From Lepisosteus oculatus (lineage: Eukaryota; Chordata; Actinopteri; Semionotiformes; Lepisosteidae): a stretch of DNA of 64,000 nucleotides. The translations under genes and the position numbers were made by a program. This document shows, piece after piece, positions 7,599 through 14,449 of the stretch (the first letter of the stretch is position 1; every line of letters starts with the position of its first letter). Location: NCBI RefSeq assembly GCF_040954835.1, contig NW_027168352.1:434001-498000 (forward strand). Direction: 5' to 3'. Below the pieces are notes generated by a model, which ran no database searches, was not told where the DNA came from, and saw nothing but the letters and a program-made list of their open reading frames with translations.

Positions 7599-7906
7599 AT
7601 AGCTGAACAGCTGTAGGAGCCCAGGCCGCCTTCAAGGCCTCTGCCCTGCCGGTCGTGGTTGGCAATGCACCTGGCCTTACAAATGAGCCAGTGGGGCCCG
7701 TTCAGCTCCGGGCTCATCGCCTGCGGCTCTCGGTTTGCGAGCGTGCCCAATCCGTGCGATAACTCGGAAAACACCTGGCCATACTGTGCCGGAAACGACG
7801 CACTCTGGGAAGCCGCTATGCAAAGCGAGGTCCCAAGATCCCCTGCAGCCGGACACTTCCTGCCCCCCAAAGAAAAGAGCGCCAATCAGACAGGCGGAGA
7901 CCGAGA
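7599..7906. other. U5 upstream region; no further gene
   Basis: This should hold the U5 promoter. I find no octamer and no confident proximal sequence element; GCCTTGAAGG on the minus strand near 7630 is only vaguely PSE-like. Long open frames in this GC-rich stretch (such as 7659-8477, plus) run across 5S, spacer and U1 relic sequence and are not genes. Confidence 0.45.
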
Positions 7907-7962
7907 CCCAACCCTGCTTAGCTTCCGAGATCAGACGTGTTCAGGGTGGTGTGGCCATAAGC
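7907..7962 (-). pseudogene. 5S rRNA 5' fragment with internal deletion
   Basis: On the minus strand it starts GCTTATGGCCACACCACCCT and continues to GAAGCTAAGCAGGGTTGGG, then the 5S homology ends. It lacks the same 10 bases (after GAACACG) that are missing from the copy at 11629-11736, and it has lost the whole 3' half including the C box. It is a pseudogene that shares ancestry with the 11.6-kb copy. Confidence 0.85.
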
Positions 7963-8275
7963 GAAAGCCTTGGTGCTTGACTCGCTACTTGAAGCTGTGT
8001 GTGGCGGGGGCTCCGTGCCCCCCGAGCGGGACTGAAGGATCGTTCGTGTGCAACTCTTTGGAAAGGAGCTGCTTTCCAAATCGCATTGCGTGCCTGGATG
8101 TTGGCGAATGCGCTCCCTTGTGTTGGCTCGTCCCGCACTGGAGGAGGACCAGGCAAGTCTTCACAAGACAAAAACCTCCAGTGCACAGCACTCTGGAAAC
8201 ATTTCGGGGCTTTCGCGTGTTTATTTCAGCACGTAAAGCGCACCGGTCCAACACGTCGGCCGGGCGCGCAGCGCC
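7963..8275 (-). repeat. 5S spacer (upstream flank), copy 1
   Basis: This stretch upstream of the 5S fragment matches 10667-10961 and 11737-12046 almost base for base: GCCTTGGTGCTTGACTCGCT through TGTTTATTTCAGCACG (plus strand). It lacks 23 bases between GGAGGAGGAC and CAGGCAAG that the other two copies have. The shared 3' part GTAAAGCGCACCGGTCCAAC is found here and in copy 3 but not copy 2. Confidence 0.85.
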
Positions 8276-8329
8276 TCCGCCCTCTTGTGGCCTTGCGGCG
8301 TCAGAGCAAGAGGCTCCTTCTCGCTGCCC

Positions 8330-8414
8330 TTCCGCTGTGTTGCAGGGCCCCGAGAGGGAATCCGGACCGCGCACTTTGTGGGGGGCGGGGGACCGCGTTT
8401 GCGCTCTGCCCCCG
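8330..8414 (+). pseudogene. U1 snRNA 3'-half relic
   Basis: The 3' part matches the U1 3' end seen at 9747-9910: GGGAATCCGGACCGC, then TTTGTGG at the Sm position, then GGGGGACCGCGTTTGCGCTC for stem-loop 4 (GGGGGACTGCGTTCGCGCTC in the full gene). Similarity fades upstream of about 8330 and the U1 5' end is absent. It is a truncated or decayed U1, sitting between a 5S spacer and a SINE. Confidence 0.65.
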
Positions 8415-8444
8415 GTCTCTTGCGCGAGTACTAAATCTCACGGA

Positions 8445-8862
8445 CAGGGGGGCCTTGTCATTGATTGTTACAGGTGAGACGGGGATTAGGAGGAGACCCC
8501 GACTGATGGGTAAAGGGGAGCACTTACACCAGAGGGACACCCCCGGCGTCTCTTTTTGAGAGACGCCCTGGGGTTTCCTAATGGCCAAGGAGGGTCAGAA
8601 CCTCGGTTTGACGCCTCCCCCGAAGGACGGCGCCTGTTTGTGCAGCAGAGTGTCGCCATCAGGAGGCTGGGGCGTAAGAGAGCCACACAGCCCGCAGGGT
8701 GAGCGCTCCCTACTGGTCCCAGTCACACCTCTTGCAGGAGCAGCAGCAACCGGAGCTTTTCCGGGGGGGAATCTCCCATCCGGGTGCCGGCCAGGCTCAC
8801 ACCTGCTGGGCTGCCCCGGGGGTGAGCCCAGTCGAGAGTCGCAGGGCCAGATCTAGCCACCG
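8445..8862 (-). mobile_element. SINE3-type (5S-derived) element, near full length
   Basis: On the minus strand the head carries a 5S-like core: AGCAGGTGTGAGCCTGGCC, CACCCGGATGGGAGA. The body follows with AGGGAGCGCTCACC, then CCGTCCTTCGGGGGAGGCGT, AAACCGAGGTTCTGAC, TTGGCCATTAGGAAACCCCA, GGGCGTCTCTCAAAAAGAGA and CCTCCTAATCCCCGTCTC, all recognisable from fish SINE3-like tails. It is more complete than the copy at 5757-6045 and unusually GC-rich. It is inserted between the U1 relic and the U1 upstream region. Confidence 0.75.
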
Positions 8863-9061
8863 GGGAGAAACGATACAAGTGAAGGATTGCTCGGCTCTCG
8901 GCACTTGAAAAGACCGACAAATGTCTCGTTCCCGCCGGGGCTGAATGTACCCGCATGTGTGGTGTCGTCTTCTTCCCCCGCCCCGCTGTGTTTGCTGTAT
9001 TGTCTCTGAAGCCGGCCCCCCCCGAGACGAGACGGGCTGTTCCTGTGCCCCAATTAACACT

Positions 9062-9715
9062 TTACAGGTGCCATTCCCCGGCATTGTGGCCATTGTCGGT
9101 GCTCACACGCGATAAGATAAGGCGGAGGAGAGCGGGGCATGCCCAGCGGCAGACATTCAAGGAGGGGGCAGTGCGAGGTGAGGTGAGGTGCGACACGCCG
9201 GAGCCCCGACGCAGCTAATGCGGAGCACTTGTTGGACTGGCATCGAAAGGACGTGTGCGCACGGAGCGAGCCTTCCCTGCGGCGGAGCGCGGGAACTTTC
9301 TCCCCCCCTCCCGCTGCAGGAGTTGTGTGCACTGCAGCGGTGCCGAGAGAAAAGCACAGAAGGTAGCAGGCTCTGGAGAGCAGGTAAGAGACGGAGCCTT
9401 GTGGGCAGGCGAGCAGGCCTGTTTTTTGGAAATTGCTGAAAAGGTTTGTTCGGTGTGTGGCAGGCGCACGTCGCGAGCTTGCGTGGCGATCTGCTGGTCT
9501 GGAGTTATGCAAATGAGGCCGAATTGCATCCCGGGACATGCTGCGAATGCGCAACGGCGACTGCAGATGTGTAGGAAACGGCGCGCTCGTTTCTCGTTTT
9601 GCCCACACTTTTGAGTGTTAGTGTGGCGTGTGAGTGTGTGAAAGAGTGGGCCCAGCAGGAGGCGGTGGCGTGCGGGGCGAGGAGGTGGCCTAGGCTGCGC
9701 GATTTGTGCTGTGGG
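9062..9715 (+). repeat. U1 upstream region, duplicated block copy 1
   Basis: This 654-bp block ends 31 bp before the U1 gene. It is nearly identical to 10962-11615, with only about half a dozen single-base differences, so the duplication is recent. In this copy the block remains joined to U1. It contains an octamer and is CpG-rich (GAGGTGAGGTGAGGTGCG near 9175). Confidence 0.9.
9507..9514 (+). promoter_or_regulatory. Octamer (DSE) of U1 gene
   Basis: A perfect ATGCAAAT lies about 235 bp upstream of the U1 start, the usual position of the Oct-1-binding distal sequence element of vertebrate snRNA genes. The following GGGACATGCTGCGAATGCGC may be a Staf/ZNF143-like element but is not a clean match. 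I could not identify a confident PSE near -55. Confidence 0.75.
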
Positions 9716-9746
9716 TGCGGGCCGCTTGCAGGGGCCTGTACAACTC

Positions 9747-9910
9747 ATACTTACCTGGCAGGGGAGATACCTTGATCAAGAAGGAGGTTCACCCAGGGCG
9801 AGGCTCGGCCATTGCACTCCGGCTGTGCTGACCCCTGCGAAATCCCCAAATGTGGGAATCTCGACTGCATCATTTCTGGTAGTGGGGGACTGCGTTCGCG
9901 CTCTCCCCTG
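9747..9910 (+). ncRNA. RNU1: U1 spliceosomal snRNA, full length
   Basis: The gene is 164 nt, the canonical U1 length. It starts ATACTTACCTGGCAGGGGAG, so the 5' splice-site recognition sequence is intact. The U1A-binding loop ATTGCACTCC is intact (9811-9820); its stem differs from human (GGCC/GGCT rather than AUCC/GGAU) but still pairs, which argues for selection. Stem-loop 4 GGGGGACTGCGTTCGCGC is intact. The Sm site reads CATTTCTGG (9871-9879) where vertebrate U1 has AATTTGTGG, which may weaken Sm-ring loading. Upstream lies an octamer DSE, downstream a 3' box. Most likely a real gene or a U1 variant. Confidence 0.9.
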
Positions 9911-9918
9911 ATGTGCTT

Positions 9919-9932
9919 GGTCCAAAATCAGA
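9919..9932 (+). promoter_or_regulatory. snRNA 3' box of U1
   Basis: GGTCCAAAATCAGA nine bases after the U1 3' end fits GTTT-N(0-3)-AAARNNAGA with CC replacing TT. Position and sequence support a pol II snRNA gene with Integrator-type 3' processing. Confidence 0.7.
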
Positions 9933-10544
9933 TACGGGAGGGTTAGGACACCACGAGCTGCGTGGCTGCAGAAGGATCCCGTTTCGAAAGGAGTGGACGC
10001 CGCTGCTGGTTCTCGCTGGCTTTTAGTTAGGGGTCCGGAGAAGCATCTCAAGCTAGTTCCACTACTCCTTCCGGACGTTCATTCCCTTTTCAAAGTCAGT
10101 CGTTTTGCTGTAGTCTGCGTTCTTTAGGCTGATTATCGAGGTTAGCCTTTATTTGGTCATGGGGGGCCTCGGTACTGTATGCTGAGTCTAAAGACAGTTT
10201 CACCCGTTTTCTGATTGCTCGGTTCTGTACCAGTGCAGACATGTCAAACAGTGAATGGCTGTACCTCTATTGTATCCGTGCTCAATGAATGAAATCGGTA
10301 ACAAATGAATATATGTCTAGTTATACGAAAAACGAGTGGTTTATCGACTCATCTTCATTTGCAGATTTAGAGGCAGCTTCGATATTTGTTTTACAGACGG
10401 GTTTTTTTCTTTTGAATATGGGTCACACACATGCCACAGCAACAAAACATCTCTAGAGATGAGGCTAAAGATCACCTTTCCATCCTGCAGGTTTTCCTCC
10501 CAAAGCCTACGGCACCAACGGCGACCCCTGCTGGCCGGGAGAGC
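9933..10544. other. No recognisable gene
   Basis: Unique-looking sequence between U1 and the intact 5S gene. A 227-codon open frame (10336-11019, plus) begins here but runs on through the antisense of the 5S gene and its spacer. It shows no domain and is rejected as a gene. Confidence 0.5.
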
Positions 10545-10548
10545 AAAA
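10545..10548 (-). terminator. Pol III terminator (T4) of 5S rRNA
   Basis: On the minus strand the 5S 3' end AAGC runs into TTTTGCTC. The T4 run supports this 5S copy being transcribable; the damaged copy at 11629-11736 has only GTTTG at this place. Confidence 0.7.
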
Positions 10549-10666
10549 GCTTACAGCACCTGGTATTCCCAGGCGGTCTCCCATCCAAGTACTAACCAGG
10601 CCCAACCCTGCTTAGCTTCTGAGATCAGACGAGATCGGGCGTGTTCAGGGTGGTGTGGCCATAAGC
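10547..10666 (-). rRNA. RNA5S: 5S rRNA, complete copy
   Basis: The gene is 120 nt on the minus strand, from GCTTATGGCCACACCACCCT to AGGTGCTGTAAGCTT. The internal control region is complete: A box and IE around GAAGCTAAGCAGGGTTGGGC, C box GATGGGAGACCGCCTGGGAA. The segment CGCCCGATCTCGTCTGATCT, partly deleted from the other two copies, is present. Only a few bases differ from the typical fish sequence (ATGGCCACACC for ACGGCCATACC). A T4 terminator follows. It encodes the 5S RNA of the large ribosomal subunit. One copy amid pseudogenes is unlikely to be the main 5S supply. Confidence 0.92.
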
Positions 10667-10961
10667 AAAAGCCTTGGTGCTTGACTCGCTACTTGAAGCT
10701 GTGTGTGGCGGGGGCTCCGTGCCCCCCGAGCGGGACTGAAGGATCGTTCGTGTGCAACTCTTTGGAAAGGAGCTGCTTTCCAAATCGCATTGCGTGCCTG
10801 GATGTTGGCGAATGCGCTCCCTTGTGTTGGCTCGTCCCGCACTGGAGGAGGACAAACAATCTGCACGGAGGAGCACCAGGCAAGTCTTCACAAGACAAAA
10901 ACCTCCAGTGCACAGCACTCTGGAAACATTTCGGGGCTTTCGCGTGTTTATTTCAGCACGT
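10667..10961 (-). repeat. 5S spacer (upstream flank), copy 2
   Basis: This is the fullest spacer copy, including the 23-bp segment missing from copy 1 and the 17-bp segment missing from copy 3. Its far end, after TTATTTCAGCACG, switches abruptly to the duplicated U1 upstream block at 10962. Confidence 0.85.
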
Positions 10962-11615
10962 TACAGGTGCCATTCCCCGGCATTGTGGCCATTGTCGGTG
11001 CTCACACGCGATAAGATAAGGCGGAGGAGAGCGGGGCATGCCCAGCGGCAGACATTCAAGGAGGGGGCAGTGCGAGGTGAGGTGAGGTGCGACACGCCGG
11101 AGCCCCGACGCAGCTAATGCGGAGCACTTGTTGGACTGGCATCGAAAGGACGTGTGCACACGGAGCGAGCCTTCCCTGCGGCGGAGCGCGGGAACTTTCT
11201 CCCCCCCTCCCGCTGCAGGAGTTGTGTGCACTGCAGCGGTGCCGAGAGAAAAGCACAGAAGGTAGCAGGCTCTGGAGAGCAGGTAAGAGACGGAGCCTTG
11301 TGGGCAGGCGAGCAGGCCCGTTTTTTGGAAATTGCTGAAAAGGTTTGTTCGGTGTGTGGCAGGCGCACGTCGCGAGCTTGCGTGGTGATCTGCTGGTCTG
11401 GAGTTATGCAAATGAGGCCGAATTGCATCCCGGGACATGCTGCGAATGCGCAACGGCGACTGCAGATGTTTAGGAAACGGCGCGCTCGTTTTCTCGTTTT
11501 GCCCACACTTTTGAGTGTTAGTGTGGCGTGTGAGTGTGTGAAAGAGTGGGCCCAGCAGGAGGCGGTGGCGTGCGGGGCGAGGAGGTGTCCTAGGCTGCGC
11601 GATTTGTGCTGTGGC
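10962..11615 (+). repeat. U1 upstream region, duplicated block copy 2 (no U1)
   Basis: Near-identical to 9062-9715, starting at TTACAGGTGCC and ending at GATTTGTGCTGTGG, about 31 bp short of where U1 would begin. Instead of U1 the sequence continues into the 3' flank of a 5S pseudogene lying in the opposite orientation. It is therefore an orphan snRNA promoter fragment placed between two 5S units. Confidence 0.9.
11406..11413 (+). promoter_or_regulatory. Octamer in orphan U1 promoter copy
   Basis: ATGCAAAT is preserved in the second copy of the U1 upstream block, but no snRNA follows. It now lies about 220 bp from the 3' end of an antisense-oriented 5S pseudogene. Confidence 0.65.
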
Positions 11616-11628
11616 CGGGAGAACAAAC

Positions 11629-11736
11629 GCTTACAGCACCTGGTATTCCCAGGGGGTCTCCCATCCAAGTACTAACCAGGCCCAACCCTGCTTAGCTTCC
11701 GAGATCAGACGTGTTCAGGGTGGTGGGGCCATAACC
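11629..11736 (-). pseudogene. 5S rRNA pseudogene, 10-bp deletion
   Basis: On the minus strand it is full length except for a 10-base deletion: GAACACG is followed directly by TCTGATCTCGG, removing one of two similar GATCTCG motifs, as expected from slippage. It also has a C-box change (GGGAGACCCCC for GGGAGACCGCC), GGCCCCACC near the 5' end, and a weakened terminator (GTTTG). The same deletion is in the fragment at 7907-7962. Confidence 0.9.
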
Positions 11737-12046
11737 GAAAGCCTTGGTGCTTGACTCGCTACTTGAAGCTGTGTGTGGCGGGGGCTCCGTGCCCCCCGAG
11801 CGGGACTGAAGGATCGTTCGTGTGCAACTCTTTGGAAAGGAGCTGCTTTCCAAATCGCATTGCGTGCCTGGATGTTGGCGAATGCGCTCCCTTGTGTTGG
11901 CTCGTCCCGCACTGGAGGAGGACAAACAATCTGCACGGAGGAGCACCAGGCAAGTCTTCAGTGCACAGCACTCTGGAAACATTTCGGGGCTGTCGCATGT
12001 TTATTTCAGCACGTAAAGCGCACCGGTCCAACACGTCGGCCGGGCG
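11737..12046 (-). repeat. 5S spacer (upstream flank), copy 3
   Basis: It matches copies 1 and 2 but lacks 17 bases after CAAGTCTTCA. Its distal part GTAAAGCGCACCGGTCCAAC is shared with copy 1 only. Homology stops near GGGCGCGCGG. Confidence 0.85.
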
Positions 12047-12867
12047 CGCGGCACCAATATACGATTGAGGTATCTTAGAGTTCTCCTTCGAAGACCCAGC
12101 ACTCTCTTTTCTTTTCCCAGTGTTACTCATATCGGACTTTTTAAACCTAAAAAATAATCGTTTTTTTTTCTTTCAATTATAACTGAAGTTTAAACAACTA
12201 GTGTTAAGTCCTTATTTTTCTGTAGTCAAAAAAAGCAAAAATTAACATTCAGGTCATGAAAAACTCAAAAAAACTCCCCAACCACTAAACTTTACCTCCC
12301 ACCTGAGCGCCATCTTGAACGCCCCTACCACCAGAGAATGCTCACGATTTCGGAAGCTGTCTCCGGGACGTGCTGATTCCACACATCCTGAATAAATCAT
12401 GATATTGTTAGTTGCTGTAGCTAGACGTTCAAATGAGTTTCATGGCCAGATGGACTGTTTCCTCCAGCGGTATAGTATTGCAGTGAGACAGCACGATGCC
12501 TGCAAGACTATGTCACGCTAAACGCCACAGATTGTGTTTGTCCGTTCTTGTCAGTCGTCCCGAAGCCACGGGAAGTGGGACACAAACATGCTGCAATGCT
12601 TTCAAGACGTTAGGATTTGTTTGTGCAACATCCAAGAAGAGTACTTGTGGCTTGAATGTGAACTGTACGTGCTCGCCCCCTTTCCTCTGTAGTGCATGAG
12701 TTCCTCCCGGCATGCCCTTCGTCATTGTTCTGTCATCTTGTATTTAAAGGGTTGTATTTCTGCTGCTGAAAATAAGCAACGGTTTTCTCACAACGCCCTT
12801 TGTTCCCAACGGAGCCCTTGTCTGTCATGAAATTCTTCAAAACCTCAAGCTAGAAGAAGAAGAAGAC
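12047..12867. other. No recognisable gene
   Basis: A sequence with an A/T-rich first part and no RNA gene, transposon or coding frame that I can support. Two short overlapping open frames (12496-12725) on opposite strands show no domain. Confidence 0.45.
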
Positions 12868-12937
12868 GACAAATATGAAGCGTTATAGCAACGACATGCC
12901 ATGAGACGATCGATAACGATTTCCATAGGATCCCCGC

Positions 12938-12952
12938 GGTTGCCTAGCAACC
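12938..12952 (+). promoter_or_regulatory. RFX X-box-like dyad just upstream of U4
   Basis: GGTTGCCTAGCAACC is a near-perfect X-box type dyad ending three bases before the U4 start. The copy at 7370-7384 has changed in the centre only, keeping both arms, which suggests constraint on the arms. Confidence 0.6.
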
Positions 12953-12955
12953 GTC

Positions 12956-13101
12956 AACTTTGCGCAGTGGCAGTATCGTAGCCTGTGAGGTTTAGCCGAG
13001 GCGCGATTATTGCTAGTTGAAAACTTTGCCCAATACCCCGCTTCCGCCGGTTTGCAATACAATCGGCGAAAGCAATTTTTGACAGTCTCGTCAGAGACTG
13101 A
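12956..13101 (+). ncRNA. RNU4: U4 spliceosomal snRNA, second copy
   Basis: About 146 nt. It starts AACTTTGCGCAGTGGCAGTA (second base A instead of G compared with copy 1), then TCGTAGCC, GAGGTTTAGCCGAGGCGCGA, TTATTGCTAGTTGAAAACTT and CCCAATACCCCGC, the last segment matching human U4 better than copy 1 does. The 3' domain has GCAATTTTTGACAGTCTCGT with an intact Sm site, then stem partner GAGACTG. A perfect 3' box follows at 13109-13121. The satellite array begins about 265 bp downstream. Likely functional if the locus is transcriptionally open. Confidence 0.9.
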
Positions 13102-13108
13102 GCAAGGT

Positions 13109-13121
13109 GTTTAAAGACAGA
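13109..13121 (+). promoter_or_regulatory. snRNA 3' box of plus-strand U4
   Basis: GTTTAAAGACAGA begins seven bases after the U4 3' end and fits the 3'-box consensus exactly. It is identical in the inverted U4 copy. Confidence 0.85.
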
Positions 13122-13365
13122 TTTGGTCACGGTGATATCATGGTAGAAAGAAACGAGCTTTAGCTCTTTCAGCTTTATGCAGAGAACAGCGTCTGTCGAG
13201 ATTACTTTTGTGTCAGCGCGAAACGCCGTGTGCTGTCAGTATGATTTCATATTGCTCGTAGCGGGGCCTGGCTTTTGTCTGTCAAACGTTAGGTTGCGCT
13301 TCTTCATGCTGCATCGTCGGCATGAGTGGAGCATTTTAAACGTCTGTACTTACTGCGCCCCATAA

Positions 13366-13430
13366 GAAAAACACGTTTCACACCCTGCTGAAAAACACGT
13401 TTTGACCCTTTCTGCACACTGGGGTTAAGG
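13366..13430 (+). repeat. Array edge: partial, diverged first monomer
   Basis: The array opens with GAAAAACACGTTTCACACCC, then CTGCTGAAAAACACGTTTTG and regular monomers. The opening piece looks like a shortened, mutated version of the monomer segment between CCCCATAA and CTGCTGAAAA. Such divergence is typical of the edge of a satellite array. Confidence 0.7.
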
Positions 13431-14449
13431 GCTGAGTGTGTTGGCACTTCTGAGCCTTGCTGTTACAAGTATATTCAGCTGTCTGAAAAAACGTGTTTAT
13501 TTCGGGCTGAAAAACACGTTTTGAAAAGTGTGATGTTACTGCCCCATAACTTACATGGGGTTGACCAAACTTACAGAAACATGTTTATTTCTGCTGAAAA
13601 ACACGTTTTGACCCTTTCTGCACACTGGGGTTAAGGGCTGAGTGTGTTGGCTCTTCTGAGCCTTGCTGTTACAAGTATATTCACCTGTCTGAAAAAACGT
13701 GTTTATTTCGGGCTGAAAAACACGTTTTGAAAAGTGTGATGTTACTGCCCCATAACTTACATGGGGTTGACCAAACTTGCAGAAACATGTTTATTTCTGC
13801 TGAAAAACACGTTTTGACCCTTTCTGCACACTGGGGTTAAGGGCTGAGTGTGTTGGCACTTCTGAGCCTTGCTGTTACAAGTATATTCAGCTGTCTGAAA
13901 AAACGTGTTTATTTCGGGCTGAAAAACACGTTTTGAAAAGTGTGATGTTACTGCCCCATAACTTACATGGGGTTGACCAAACTTACAGAAACATGTTTAT
14001 TTCTGCTGAAAAACACGTTTTGACCCTTTCTGCACACTGGGGTTAAGGGCTGAGTGTGTTGGCTCTTCTGAGCCTTGCTGTTACAAGTATATTCACCTGT
14101 CTGAAAAAACGTGTTTATTTCGGGCTGAAAAACACGTTTTGAAAAGTGTGATGTTACTGCCCCATAACTTACATGGGGTTGACCAAACTTGCAGAAACAT
14201 GTTTATTTCTGCTGAAAAACACGTTTTGACCCTTTCTGCACACTGGGGTTAAGGGCTGAGTGTGTTGGCTCTTCTGAGCCTTGCTGTTACAAGTAGATTC
14301 ACCTGTCTGAAAAAACGTGTTTATTTCGGGCTGAAAAACACGTTTTGAAAAGTGTGATGTTACTGCCCCATAACTTACATGGGGTTGACCAAACTTGCAG
14401 AAACATGTTTATTTCTGCTGAAAAACACGTTTTGACCCTTTCTGCACAC

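Larger units (their letters stand above)
12868..13366 (+). repeat. U4 unit, inverted copy 2
   Basis: Reverse-complement partner of 6929-7452. Homology begins at ACAAATATGAAGCGTTATAG and ends at GCCCCATAAGAAA, where the satellite begins. No U5 lies upstream here, unlike copy 1, so the duplicated segment covered U4 and its flanks only. Confidence 0.85.

Noticed and set aside
7659-8477. 272-codon open frame in GC-rich sequence
   Set aside because: It runs through antisense 5S fragment, 5S spacer and U1 relic. Low stop density comes from GC content, and parts recur in the other spacer copies with frame-breaking deletions.
9690-9715. Proximal sequence element for U1
   Set aside because: No stretch at the expected -60 to -40 position fits the vertebrate PSE closely enough to call; the same is true of the U4 and U5 upstream regions.
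9054-9748. Overlapping minus-strand open frames of 184 and 177 codons
   Set aside because: They lie in the duplicated U1 upstream region. Similar frames in the second copy are altered by a one-base insertion, and several frames are open at once on both strands, typical of GC-rich non-coding DNA.
10336-11019. 227-codon open frame
   Set aside because: It crosses the complete 5S gene in antisense, its spacer, and the junction with the U1 promoter block. No domain is recognisable.
12047-12867. Further snRNA (U2 or U6) or a U5 upstream of the plus-strand U4
   Set aside because: None of the conserved U2, U6 or U5 core sequences is present on either strand in this stretch.
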